This document shows, piece by piece, positions 1 through 8,199 of a stretch of DNA of 64,000 nt. The notes beneath the pieces were generated by a model. It had not been told where the DNA came from and did no database searches. It saw only the letters and a list, made by a program, of their open reading frames with translations. Numbering within the stretch: the stretch's first letter is position 1; the number at the start of each line of letters is the position of its first letter. The position numbers and the translations under genes are program-made. Source of the DNA: Pedobacter jeongneungensis. Lineage in GTDB: Bacteria > Bacteroidota > Bacteroidia > Sphingobacteriales > Sphingobacteriaceae. The stretch lies in NCBI RefSeq assembly GCF_000633455.1, contig NZ_AYMG01000029.1, forward strand, positions 1-64,000, in the 5' to 3' direction.

Positions 1-45
1 AAGTAAATTCAGGATGGGACAGCTTGATTGGTGATTATCCGAAAA

Positions 46-98
46 GTGGCCACTCATTCCTAACCAAAATGGCCACTCATTTCGCTCCAAAATGTGCA
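46..98. mobile_element. Possible terminal repeat region of an IS21-type insertion sequence
   Basis: The 12-mer TGGCCACTCATT occurs at 47-58 and again at 70-81, a 23-bp period, and the segment finishes with TGTGCA at 93-98. Multiple GGCCACT repeats near an end that closes in CA is the pattern I associate with IS21-family (istA/istB) elements in Bacteroidota. No transposase gene is visible because the element would lie left of the window. It could also be a solo relic. The assignment rests on repeat style only. Confidence 0.4.
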
Positions 99-316
99 TT
101 GATTACCGCTTTAAGTGTGCAGTCGGCTGATTTTTAGCGTTTTTAAACTTCGTTTTTAGGCTTCCGGCTTCTATCGTCTGGATAACAAAACGCGCTGCAG
201 ATGCTTTAAATCTGCTTAAAAAAAAAGCATAGATTGTTCTAGGTGATCTAGTTTAGATGGGCTGTTTTTCGTGTCTGGCTACCTTTTAAATGATACCTAT
301 TGGGCCTCTTAGAGAT

Positions 317-428
317 TCAGGGATCCAAAATCTATTCTGGAAACCTTACAGAGCGCCGGGTGCACACTTTGGATTAAAATCCGGTGTCTACTATCCCTGA
401 AACCCCCAATAACGGGGCTACAGTAGCC
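317..428. other. Structured non-coding segment with nested inverted repeats
   Basis: TCAGGGAT at 317-324 can pair with ATCCCTGA at 393-400, enclosing an inner stem formed by ACAC/GTGT (364-367 with 384-387) and GGAT/ATCC (371-374 with 379-382). Immediately downstream CCCC/GGGG (404-407 with 414-417) competes with GGCTA/TAGCC (416-420 with 424-428). It matches no RNA family I know. It could be an RNA leader or a worn mobile-element end. Confidence 0.3.
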
Positions 429-514
429 ACGGAGGCTGTAATGTTCATTTTCAAAAAAAGCAGGGCTGGAAATTAAAATATTAGATTTAGGGATAAAGGG
501 GCATTATGGTTCAA

Positions 515-536
515 CTTCAGAATTGCTACAGAATTG
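515..536 (+). promoter_or_regulatory. Double direct-repeat box upstream of the lipoprotein gene
   Basis: Two 11-bp units, CTTCAGAATTG and CTACAGAATTG, lie back to back and end 55 bp before the start codon. The same arrangement recurs at 1378-1399 before the next gene, with 20 of 22 positions identical. A one-helical-turn direct repeat suits a regulator that binds tandem half sites, such as a LytTR-type response regulator. The identity of the regulator is inference. Confidence 0.5.
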
Positions 537-591
537 AGTTGTATATTTAATATAGAAGCATAACTAACTTCTTATCCCTAAACCAAATAAA

Positions 592-1296
592 ATGAAAAAA
601 CTCTACACCATTACTTTAGCAGCACTTGTTGTACTGCTAATAAGCAGCTGTACCAAAAAAGAGGCGGTAACCGATACCAAATTGAGTTACAGTTTTAGCG
701 CAGGCAATTTAAATGCATCGCTCAGCAGTAATGCCAGTGCAAGTGGCGTGGTGGTAGCACCTGGCACCAATGGCAGCATTAACTGGGCTACTGCCAGTAT
801 TAATATTGCCAAAGTAGAATTTAGTGCAACTAAAGCAGGCTCTCCGGTATTGTTGGAATCTAAAAATATCTACCTGGTTAATGCCCTAAAACCCGATTCA
901 TTATCTGGCACGGTTTCATTAGCCTCTGGTGTTTACGAGCACAACGAATTTAACCTTACCATGAGCAGTTCGCTTACCAACCCACCATTATTATTAACAG
1001 GAACCTATATCGAAGCTTCGGGGACTAAAATCCCTGTAAGGTTTGAAATGAACCAGGCCCAGGTGATTAAGTTAGAAGCAGCAAGGGTTGAAGTTACCTC
1101 GGGCACTTATGTGGCAAAGGTAAGTATTCAGTTAAATGCCCTGGTAGCGGGATTAACAGCAAGCGATTTTGGCCAAACTACCCGTACAGGCACCAATAAT
1201 ACAATTATCATTTCGAGCACGATAAACAAAACACTTTACGATAAACTTGTAAGCAGATTTAGCGCTACGTTGAGTGTTAATTTTTCGAAACAGTAA
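592..1296 (+). CDS. Predicted lipoprotein, loosely DUF4382-like
   Basis: This is a 234-residue protein with an N-terminal export signal and a lipobox (LISSC, lipidated Cys at residue 20), so it should be anchored in a membrane facing the periplasm or cell surface. The remainder is rich in Ser, Thr and alternating hydrophobic residues and looks all-beta. The order of segments (an I-A-K-V-E-F strand, a leucine-rich segment ending in SGTVSLASGVY, then a strand with PVRFEM) loosely resembles DUF4382-type beta-sandwich lipoproteins, but I am not sure of the family. It precedes the membrane phosphatase-superfamily gene by 170 bp and shares with it a nearly identical upstream double box, which suggests co-regulation rather than one transcript. 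No enzymatic motif is visible. Confidence 0.75.
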   Translation: MKKLYTITLAALVVLLISSCTKKEAVTDTKLSYSFSAGNLNASLSSNASASGVVVAPGTNGSINWATASINIAKVEFSATKAGSPVLLESKNIYLVNALKPDSLSGTVSLASGVYEHNEFNLTMSSSLTNPPLLLTGTYIEASGTKIPVRFEMNQAQVIKLEAARVEVTSGTYVAKVSIQLNALVAGLTASDFGQTTRTGTNNTIIISSTINKTLYDKLVSRFSATLSVNFSKQ

Positions 1297-1377
1297 GCTT
1301 AAGGTTAAAGCAATAAGGCTTATATTAATTAAATATTAAGTTAATAATTTATTAATATCTTTAGGGGCTAACCAAAC

Positions 1378-1399
1378 CTTCAGAATTCCTTCAGAATTG
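1378..1399 (+). promoter_or_regulatory. Double direct-repeat box upstream of the LTA-synthase-like gene
   Basis: Units CTTCAGAATTC and CTTCAGAATTG stand in tandem, ending 67 bp before the start codon of the downstream gene. Only two positions differ from the box at 515-536, while the surrounding intergenic DNA is unrelated. This points to conserved operator function. Confidence 0.5.
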
Positions 1400-1466
1400 G
1401 AACTTACCTTCGCCCGTTAGTACAAAGTGTGGCAGGTAAGTTAAAACTTTTGGATTCAACCTTAAA

Positions 1467-3407
1467 ATGAGCATTAAACAACAAACCAATAAATTACTGA
1501 ATAACAGATTTGGACCGGTTTTTCTAGTTACCGCACTGTTATGCGGCATATCTTTAATCACCAGGCTTGCCTTAATGGTTTATAGTGCATCATCTGTCGA
1601 TTGGTCGATACTTAACCTCCTCAAAATTTTCGTTATCGGCCTCTTTTACGATCTTGCTGCTGCATCTTTTGCGGTAATACCCATTGTAATTTATTTATGG
1701 CTGTTGCCTGCTAAATGGTATGGCCGTAAATTTAACAAGGTATTGTTGTTTATTTATTTCTTTTTTGTTGTTTTCAGCCTGATTTTCAATGCCATTTCTG
1801 AGTGGTTTTTTTGGGAAGAATTTTCGGTGCGTTACAACTTTATAGCAGTAGATTATTTAGTGTACACCACAGAAGTGATTGGAAATATCCGCCAATCGTA
1901 CCCCATTAACAGCATTATGGTGGGTTTGGTGGTGCTTACCGCCCTGGTTATTTATCTTTTAAGGCGCTACATCACAGCATCAACCATTACAAAAAGCAGT
2001 TTTGGTAACCGGACAAAAATTGCATTGATTCTTTTATGCCTGCCTGTTTTTACTTATTTCTGCGTAAGTCATAAATTAAAATACCTGAGCAAAAACCAAT
2101 ATGTAAACGAGCTTTCGGGCAATGGGATGTATGATTTTGGTTTTGCTTTTTGGAATAACCAGCTCGATTACAATACTTTTTACAAAACGCTTCCCATTAA
2201 AACTGCCGGATCTATCCTCGGCCATTTACTTCAGCAAGATACTATGGCTAAAAACGGGGAATTTAAAAATACTTCGAGAAGCATCAGTAATACAGGTGCA
2301 GAAAATAAAATGAATGTGGTACTCATCAGCGTAGAAAGTTTAAGTGCCGAGTTTTTGGGTACTTTTGGCAATACACAGCACATTACACCACAGCTCGATT
2401 CGCTGGCCAAAGAAGGTTTGCTCTTTAATAATTTATACGCCTCGGGCACGCGTACGGTACGTGGTTTAGAAGCACTTTCGCTTTGCATCCCTCCTACGCC
2501 CGGCCAATCGATTGTTAAGCGCCCTGATAATAAAAACCTGTTTACGTTGGGCAGTATATTCCGATCTAAAGGTTATAACAGCAGGTTTATTTATGGCGGT
2601 TATGGTTATTTCGATAACATGAACGAATTTTTCTCTAACAATGGTTATGAGGTAACCGACAGAAGTTCGCTGCAGGATTCGGAAATTCATTATTCCAATA
2701 TCTGGGGAGTGGCCGATGAAGACCTGTTTACCCTATCGTTACGCGAACTGGATAAAGATTACAAAAACAACAAGCCGTTTTTTGCACAGATTATGACGGT
2801 TTCGAACCACCGCCCTTACACTTACCCTGAAGGAAGGATTGATATCCCATCGCACACGGGCAGAGAAGGTGCTGTTAAATATACCGATTATGCGATTGGT
2901 AAATTTATTAGAGAAGCGAAACAAAAACCATGGTTTTCGAATACCTTGTTTGTTATCGTAGCCGATCATTGTGCATCTAGTGCAGGTAAAGTAGAACTAC
3001 CGGTGGATAAATACCATATTCCAATGATCTTTTATAGTCCGGGGCACATTGCGCCAGGCAAATTTGAGAAACTTACCGCACAGATTGATATTGGCCCTAC
3101 TATTTTGGGTTACCTTAATTTCAGTTACGATAGTAAATTCTTTGGTCAGGATGTATTTAAAATGAAAGCAGGAAATGAAAGGGCTTTTATCAGTACCTAC
3201 CAAAGCCTGGGTTACATTAAAAACGATAAACTGGTAATTCTGGATCCGAATAAAAAAGCAGTTACTTATAAACCCAATTTTACTACCGGAAGTGCCGTAA
3301 CCCTGCCGGCAGATCAGCAATTGATTAACGAAGCGATATCGAATTATCAAATGGCCTCGTATTTATACCAAAAAGGTTTATATGGTTTCGAATCTAAAAA
3401 GAAATAA
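1467..3407 (+). CDS. LTA synthase family / sulfatase-fold membrane phosphotransferase
   Basis: A 646-residue inner-membrane enzyme of the alkaline phosphatase superfamily. About five or six hydrophobic helices occupy residues 17-200, followed by a large catalytic domain on the periplasmic side from about 282. Visible features are NVVLISVESL (E290 as a metal ligand), GTRTVRGLEAL with T330 the likely nucleophile, SNHRPY (H447), VADH (D499, H500) and YHIPMIFYSP (H516). Family members such as LtaS and MdoB/OpgB move phosphoglycerol or phosphoethanolamine groups from lipids to glycans or lipids. Gram-negative Bacteroidota lack lipoteichoic acid, so here the acceptor is probably a lipid or envelope glycan, which is inference. 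It is followed six bases later by the small HTH/coiled-coil gene, probably in one transcript. Confidence 0.88.
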   Translation: MSIKQQTNKLLNNRFGPVFLVTALLCGISLITRLALMVYSASSVDWSILNLLKIFVIGLFYDLAAASFAVIPIVIYLWLLPAKWYGRKFNKVLLFIYFFFVVFSLIFNAISEWFFWEEFSVRYNFIAVDYLVYTTEVIGNIRQSYPINSIMVGLVVLTALVIYLLRRYITASTITKSSFGNRTKIALILLCLPVFTYFCVSHKLKYLSKNQYVNELSGNGMYDFGFAFWNNQLDYNTFYKTLPIKTAGSILGHLLQQDTMAKNGEFKNTSRSISNTGAENKMNVVLISVESLSAEFLGTFGNTQHITPQLDSLAKEGLLFNNLYASGTRTVRGLEALSLCIPPTPGQSIVKRPDNKNLFTLGSIFRSKGYNSRFIYGGYGYFDNMNEFFSNNGYEVTDRSSLQDSEIHYSNIWGVADEDLFTLSLRELDKDYKNNKPFFAQIMTVSNHRPYTYPEGRIDIPSHTGREGAVKYTDYAIGKFIREAKQKPWFSNTLFVIVADHCASSAGKVELPVDKYHIPMIFYSPGHIAPGKFEKLTAQIDIGPTILGYLNFSYDSKFFGQDVFKMKAGNERAFISTYQSLGYIKNDKLVILDPNKKAVTYKPNFTTGSAVTLPADQQLINEAISNYQMASYLYQKGLYGFESKKK

Positions 3408-3412
3408 TCGGG

Positions 3413-3778
3413 ATGAGTATACATATTGGATTGCTGATTTGGAAAGAAATGAAGGCAAAATCCATTAGCAGAGAGGAGCTTGCTGCGGCAGTAAACATCA
3501 CTAAACACCGGGTAGGCACTTTACTTAAATCTGCATCGGTAGATACTGAAATTTTAAAACGGATTTCGATAAAACTTTGCCTTAATTTTTTCGAATATTA
3601 CCGCAAAGATGAAGACCTGGCCCGATTTGAAGTTGATACTGCTATACAAAACCACCAGGAGCTTAACCAGCTTAAAGCGCTGATTAAAGAAAAAAACAGG
3701 CTACTCGAACTTTGTGATGAAACCATTAAAAGCCAGAAAAAGATTATTGCATCGCTTGAAAACCTGCGGAAATTGTAA
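3413..3778 (+). CDS. Small HTH-like protein with C-terminal coiled coil
   Basis: A 121-residue soluble protein. Residues about 15-60 (SREELAAAVNITKHRVGTLL, then a second helix pair) resemble a Cro/XRE-type helix-turn-helix. Residues about 80-121 are a continuous charged heptad-like helix (LKALIKEKNRLLELCDETI and onward), likely a coiled coil for dimerisation. I do not recognise a named family. It starts five bases after the stop codon of the LTA-synthase-like gene, so it is almost certainly co-transcribed with it and may be a regulator of that envelope function. It ends convergently, 11 bp from the DUF416 gene. Confidence 0.7.
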   Translation: MSIHIGLLIWKEMKAKSISREELAAAVNITKHRVGTLLKSASVDTEILKRISIKLCLNFFEYYRKDEDLARFEVDTAIQNHQELNQLKALIKEKNRLLELCDETIKSQKKIIASLENLRKL

Positions 3779-3789
3779 AAAATAGACTT

Positions 3790-4284
3790 CTATTTACTTA
3801 GTTCCAGCTGATTGTTCCACTCTTTCAATAATTCGGGGTGTTTTAACAATTCTTCTTCACTTAAACCGGTTTCCAGTTCGCTTAATTTAAAATCGATGGT
3901 ATCAGTTATTACGCTGCTGATGTTTAATAAATGGTCTATTTCCGGATCGGTAAGGTATTCTAAAAGTTCGAACACTGCACACCCGGCATTTAAGGCATAA
4001 GTGCCCAATGGATCGGTAAATTCTTCGGTATCGGGTAAAACTTCTTCCAACCTGGTTAAAAGTTGATTTACCTGTTCTTCATTAACCCCATTCAACACCG
4101 AATCCTTAATATATTGAATGGATTCTTTTAAGATTTCAGGATTCCCCCAGTTAAATTCCTGGTAAAAACCGATATAATCAGGTAAAAGCCTTTCGCAGAT
4201 ATCTAATCCAAAACCAATTAACCTCTCTTTAGGTAAAACCGTTAATTGCTTGCTTAAGCGCTCGTAAAACCGGGTAGAATCCAT
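3790..4284 (-). CDS. DUF416 family protein (YjaG-like)
   Basis: A 164-residue soluble, acidic, all-helical protein. The pattern F..D.CERLLPDY..F at residues 25-41, followed by a helical repeat and a C-terminal LSEEELLKHPELLKEWNNQ segment, matches the DUF416 family of which E. coli YjaG is a member. The molecular function of the family is unknown. The gene stands alone on the minus strand, convergent with the HTH/coiled-coil gene and divergent from the AraC gene at 4465. Length is slightly shorter than E. coli YjaG but no domain seems missing. Confidence 0.8.
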   Translation of the reverse strand: MDSTRFYERLSKQLTVLPKERLIGFGLDICERLLPDYIGFYQEFNWGNPEILKESIQYIKDSVLNGVNEEQVNQLLTRLEEVLPDTEEFTDPLGTYALNAGCAVFELLEYLTDPEIDHLLNISSVITDTIDFKLSELETGLSEEELLKHPELLKEWNNQLELSK

Positions 4285-4464
4285 TTATTATATCATTTAA
4301 GAAATAACTGACCATTAAGCAATTAAGATCATTAAGAAAACTTTTCTTAATCTTTAACTGTATCAATGCGCCAGGCCGCAAAGATATGCGTTATTTCTAC
4401 AGGTACAATTTTATTGCAATTAAACGATTTGCCTATACTTTGATTCTCTTACATTTGTTTACGT

Positions 4465-5271
4465 ATGCAGTTACCTCCGCATCATTTACTTCAGGGTTTT
4501 GTTAAACATTATCTGATTATAGATCAAAAAATCAGTGCTGCGCACTCCTACCGCATGTTTTCGGATGGTAACCCGGGCATTGTTTTTCATTTAAAAGATC
4601 CGTTTTTGCAGTGGAATGATGAAAATTCGGCAGCCATTCCACAACCTCAGAGTTTTGTTTATGGACAACTGAGCCATTACAATACAATGGTTACTCCCGG
4701 TGATTTGAAGATGATTGCTGTGGTTTTAGAACCTTATGCTTTATTTACCCATTTCCATACTGCGGCATATGAGTTAAACGACGAAACGATACCCCTGGCT
4801 ATTTTTTTTGGACAGGAAGCCCGTGATGTTGAAGAACAAATTATTAACGCTTTATCAACCGTTGAAGCAATTGCAACGATTGAGCGGTTTTTGATTAAGC
4901 GGGTAACTGCACTAAGGTATTTAACTACTGATTTTAGTATGGCCATGCGTTGTATTTACCAGCACCATGGCTTAATCAGTATCGGGAATTTACTCCAAAC
5001 ACTCCCCATAACCGAAAAACAGTTGGAACGTAAATTCAGTGAGCATGTGGGCACCTCGCCTAAAAAATTTGCAGATACCATTAAATTGCAGCACTTTCTT
5101 AAATTACTTCAAAAACAGCCCGATAAGGAGAAAATAGCCGATTTGATTTATATTTCGGGTTATTATGACCATGCACACCTTAACCGTAATTTTAAAAAAA
5201 TGACCGGATTTACGCCAATCCATTATAAACAGACACAGCAAATGCTGGCCATAAACCTTATGCGGGTATAG
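4465..5271 (+). CDS. AraC family transcriptional regulator (DUF6597-type N-terminus)
   Basis: A 268-residue regulator. The N-terminal half (PPHHLLQGFVKHYLII and onward) is the beta-rich effector domain common in Bacteroidota AraC proteins annotated DUF6597. The C-terminal 100 residues carry two helix-turn-helix units: ITEKQLERKFSEHVGTSPKK in the first and ISGYYDHAHLNRNFKKMTGF with the classic PI/L-x-YK end in the second. It ends 74 bp before the nitrilase-family gene on the same strand, so that amidohydrolase is the most likely target or co-transcribed partner. The effector is unknown. Confidence 0.88.
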   Translation: MQLPPHHLLQGFVKHYLIIDQKISAAHSYRMFSDGNPGIVFHLKDPFLQWNDENSAAIPQPQSFVYGQLSHYNTMVTPGDLKMIAVVLEPYALFTHFHTAAYELNDETIPLAIFFGQEARDVEEQIINALSTVEAIATIERFLIKRVTALRYLTTDFSMAMRCIYQHHGLISIGNLLQTLPITEKQLERKFSEHVGTSPKKFADTIKLQHFLKLLQKQPDKEKIADLIYISGYYDHAHLNRNFKKMTGFTPIHYKQTQQMLAINLMRV

Positions 5272-5345
5272 GGCAATCGATTGTCGGTTTTATACAAATT
5301 TTTCTTGATCGTGCTGATTAGTTTTGATCAGTTAAAATACTAAAA

Positions 5346-6302
5346 ATGAAAAATTTTAAAATAGCTACAGCTCAGTTCGAAAACCGGAGTGGCGATAAGG
5401 CATACAACCTTTTGGTAATTGAACAGCTTGCCAAAGAAGCCTCCATTCAGGGTGCACAGGCAATTGCCTTCCATGAATGCTCAATAACGGGTTATACTTT
5501 TGCCAGGAACCTTTCTAAACCGCAGATGCTCGAACTGGCAGAAGCCATCCCTCAGGGGCCAAGTATTATCCGCTTAATCGAAATTGCCAAAAAATTTAAT
5601 ATCGCTATTCTTGCCGGACTGTTTGAAAAAGACGAAAACGACAACCTCTTTAAAGCTTATGTTTGTGTTGATGGGAACGGCCTGATTGCCAAACACCGAA
5701 AGCTACATCCGTTTATAAACCCACATCTATTACCGGGCAATGCTTTTACGGTATTCGATTTATATGGATGGAAATGCGGCATTCTGATCTGTTATGATAA
5801 TAATATAATAGAAAATGTACGGGCAACAACGCTTCTGGGTGCGCAAATTATCTTTATGCCCCATGTAACCATGTGTACGCCATCTACCCGGCCCGGAGCA
5901 GGCTTTGTAGATGCTAAACTTTGGGAGCACAAAGATGCCAACAGTGCCATTTTAAGGGCAGAGTTTGATGGCCTTAAAGGCCGCCAGTGGTTAATGAAAT
6001 GGCTTCCTGCCCGGGCTTATGATAATGCCATATATGCGGTTTTCTCCAATCCAATTGGTATGGATGATGATCAGCTCAAAAACGGATGTTCGATGATTAT
6101 TGATCCTTTTGGAGATATAATGACTGAATGCAGGTCTTTAGGTAATGAATTTGTAATGGCAGAATTAAGCTCAGATAGATTAACAGATGCTGGAGGATAC
6201 CGGTATATCCAGGCCAGAAAACCTGATCTATACAAGCATATACTTGGTAAGCCGCATGATAGTAATCAACAGGTTGTCTGGCTTAAAAAGAAGGCTATTT
6301 GA
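5346..6302 (+). CDS. Nitrilase/carbon-nitrogen hydrolase family protein
   Basis: A 318-residue cytoplasmic enzyme with the full nitrilase-superfamily triad: E44 in FHECSITGY, K119 in KHRKLHPF and C149 in GILICYDNN. The superfamily hydrolyses non-peptide C-N bonds such as aliphatic amides, carbamoyl groups or nitriles. The Cys surroundings (ICYDNNIIENVRATTLLGA) favour an amidase or N-carbamoyl hydrolase over a true nitrilase, but the substrate cannot be fixed from sequence. Length is normal for the family. The AraC gene directly upstream probably controls it in response to the substrate or a product. Confidence 0.88.
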   Translation: MKNFKIATAQFENRSGDKAYNLLVIEQLAKEASIQGAQAIAFHECSITGYTFARNLSKPQMLELAEAIPQGPSIIRLIEIAKKFNIAILAGLFEKDENDNLFKAYVCVDGNGLIAKHRKLHPFINPHLLPGNAFTVFDLYGWKCGILICYDNNIIENVRATTLLGAQIIFMPHVTMCTPSTRPGAGFVDAKLWEHKDANSAILRAEFDGLKGRQWLMKWLPARAYDNAIYAVFSNPIGMDDDQLKNGCSMIIDPFGDIMTECRSLGNEFVMAELSSDRLTDAGGYRYIQARKPDLYKHILGKPHDSNQQVVWLKKKAI

Positions 6303-6314
6303 TGGGAAGAAATA

Positions 6315-6492
6315 AAATGAGACTGTATCATACAGATAAATTTGATTCAAATCTGTAGCGTTGGGCTTCCTGTTAAATCGGAATAAGAAGTCGAAATACT
6401 TTATCATATATTTAAGCAGGTCCTTCGACAAGCTCTCCGTAGGAGTCCTTTGGATAGGATGACAATTCGACTTTTATGATACAGCCTCATTT
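6315..6492. repeat. Repeat element bounded by 18-bp inverted repeats
   Basis: AAATGAGACTGTATCATA at 6315-6332 is the reverse complement of 6475-6492 with one mismatch. The 178-bp unit between these ends encodes nothing and includes a TCCTTCGACAAGCTC segment typical of dispersed intergenic repeats. The GAGnCTGTATCATA end resembles the GAGGCTGT-type repeats seen between genes in many Bacteroidota. The right end overlaps the stop codon of the AraC remnant next to it. Confidence 0.5.
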
Positions 6493-6716
6493 AAATATTC
6501 TATTAAGGCAGATGGCGCATATCCAAATTCTTTTTAATGGCAAAAGAAAAATGCGAAAGGTCTTCAAAGCCCGATTCCATACACAGCTCATTTGGCTTTT
6601 AATGCTTTTCCACCAGTTTATAATGCGCCAGTTCCAACCTATTTTTAGTTAACCATCGTTGTGGCGAAAGGTAAAAAAAATTTCTAAAATCGCGATCATC
6701 GTAGTTATATGTGTTG
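6474..6716 (-). pseudogene. Decayed C-terminal fragment of an AraC family regulator
   Basis: Read on the minus strand from 6716, the sequence encodes DDRDFRNFFYLSPQRWLTKN, then RLELAHYKLVEKH, an in-frame TAA, then KPNELCMESGFEDLSHFSFA, and after a one-base shift FGYAPSALIEYLNEAVS before a stop at 6474-6476. This is the second half of an AraC-type double helix-turn-helix domain (GFEDLSHFSFAIKKxFGYAPS is the signature). It has one nonsense mutation, one frameshift and no N-terminal half: upstream sequence turns directly into the end of the SusD-like gene, whose stop codon is at 6718. The fragment is a breakpoint scar left when the PUL and this locus were joined. Confidence 0.75.
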
Positions 6717-6717
6717 A

Positions 6718-8193
6718 TTATTTGAAGCTAAGATTAGGATTAAGTTGCAAATCAGCATTTGGTATCGGCAAAAAGTAATTAGCTTTTGTAATCGCGCCAA
6801 TTGGTTTCAGGTCATTGGTATTTTTATTGGCATTAGCTGATTCTACCATTTGAAGCCGCACAAGATCAAACCATCTGGTATATTCGCCGGCAAACTCCCA
6901 GGCTCTCTCCTGCACTACAGCACTTTCAAAATCATTAGCCGATAAGCCATTAAGTGGTGCCAAACCTGCACGCGAACGAATGGCATTAACCGCAGCGTAA
7001 TCATCTGCACTTACTGCATTGTTAGCACGGGCATCCGCTTCGGCAAAAGTAAGCAATACATGTGCGTATCTGATTAAAGGGAGCGGCTGGTTGGTGCTTG
7101 AGGTTAAATAATTAGGTGTAGGCGTATTTACCCTGAATTTTTGATAGTAAGGGTGTTTCGTTTGTCCATTTTGCCAATTAATGTTACCGGCAGGCATAAT
7201 AAAGGTGGTATGGAAAGTCGCGTCTTTACGTTTCCCGGCCGGAAAATTATTAAAAAAATTAATTTCACAAAAATAATCATCCCAGCCATTTTCATCGCCG
7301 GGCATGGCAGATTTGCCATAAATACTGTTGCCATTACCACTGGCTGAGGAAAACTCCAGTTCAAATACAGCTTCGGGCGTGTTAATAGCGGTTTGCGTAC
7401 CAGACCACAGCACATTCAGATCAGGCGCCAGATCAAAACCATAAAGGGCTTTATTGCTAATCACCTCTTTGGCTTTTGCCGCTGCCAGGGCGTACTTGCT
7501 CTGGTCATTTATAGGATACCCCCCCTCCATCAGGTACACTTCGGCTAATAAGGCTTTTGCAGCGCCCGCACCTGCCCTGCCTGCGGCAGGCTTGGCATTA
7601 GGCAGCAGTTGTTCTGCCTGTTGCAAATCAGCTTCAATTAATTTATAAACATCAGTTGCAGGGCTTTTGGTGATGCTTAATAAGCCGGCATCATAAGAAG
7701 ATGCGGTAATTAAAGGTATATTGTTCCAAAAGCGCACTAACCAGAAATAACTGAAAGCACGCAGGAAATAAGCTTCGCCAAGCAATTGATTTACTGCAGC
7801 CGAATTACCCGATGTATTCTTATACGCGGTCAATATATTATTAATGTTGATGATGGTTTTATAGCAGCCCAACCAAATTATTGGTGTACGGCCATTGGTG
7901 TTACTGGCCGCGAACTGATCGATTTCACGAAAATCCTGCTTGTTACTGGCCGGATGGGTGGTTAAATCATCAGAACCCATAACCAGGCCAACTATGGCCG
8001 AAGATGCAAAACCGGAGGTATAACCGTTTTTGAGCGGTTGATAAGCGCCCAGCACCGCTGCCTGTAAGCCCGGCAATGTGCTTACAGCATCGGTGCCAAC
8101 CAGTTGCCCTTTTGGATCCTGTTCCAAAGCCTTTTTACATTGTGTTAATAATAGTAATGATAAGGCTGATATTGCTATGATAGATTTCTTCAT
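6718..8193 (-). CDS. SusD/RagB family nutrient-binding outer-membrane lipoprotein
   Basis: A 491-residue surface lipoprotein that forms the lid of a SusCD transporter. The signal peptide ends in a lipobox with Cys at residue 19 (LLTQC). The TPR-rich SusD fold is shown by LLGEAYFLRAFSYFWLVRFW near residue 140 and by the C-terminal signature RYAHVLLTFAEADARANN, then AVNAIRSRAGL and ERAWEFAGEYTRWFDLVRL. It lies six bases after the SusC-like gene, so the two are translated from one mRNA. With the beta-helix protein upstream and the divergent hybrid sensor it forms a PUL. The ligand should be an oligosaccharide released by the beta-helix enzyme. Confidence 0.95.
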   Translation of the reverse strand: MKKSIIAISALSLLLLTQCKKALEQDPKGQLVGTDAVSTLPGLQAAVLGAYQPLKNGYTSGFASSAIVGLVMGSDDLTTHPASNKQDFREIDQFAASNTNGRTPIIWLGCYKTIININNILTAYKNTSGNSAAVNQLLGEAYFLRAFSYFWLVRFWNNIPLITASSYDAGLLSITKSPATDVYKLIEADLQQAEQLLPNAKPAAGRAGAGAAKALLAEVYLMEGGYPINDQSKYALAAAKAKEVISNKALYGFDLAPDLNVLWSGTQTAINTPEAVFELEFSSASGNGNSIYGKSAMPGDENGWDDYFCEINFFNNFPAGKRKDATFHTTFIMPAGNINWQNGQTKHPYYQKFRVNTPTPNYLTSSTNQPLPLIRYAHVLLTFAEADARANNAVSADDYAAVNAIRSRAGLAPLNGLSANDFESAVVQERAWEFAGEYTRWFDLVRLQMVESANANKNTNDLKPIGAITKANYFLPIPNADLQLNPNLSFK

Positions 8194-8199
8194 TTTTCT

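Larger units (their letters stand above)
99..591. other. Non-coding stretch upstream of the first lipoprotein gene
   Basis: No credible ORF is seen here. The stretch holds a segment rich in nested inverted repeats (317-428) and a double direct-repeat box (515-536), both listed separately. The remainder shows nothing I recognise. Confidence 0.5.

Noticed and set aside
1467..3407. Lipoteichoic acid synthesis
   Set aside because: The organism looks Gram-negative, so the family name LTA synthase should not be taken as function.
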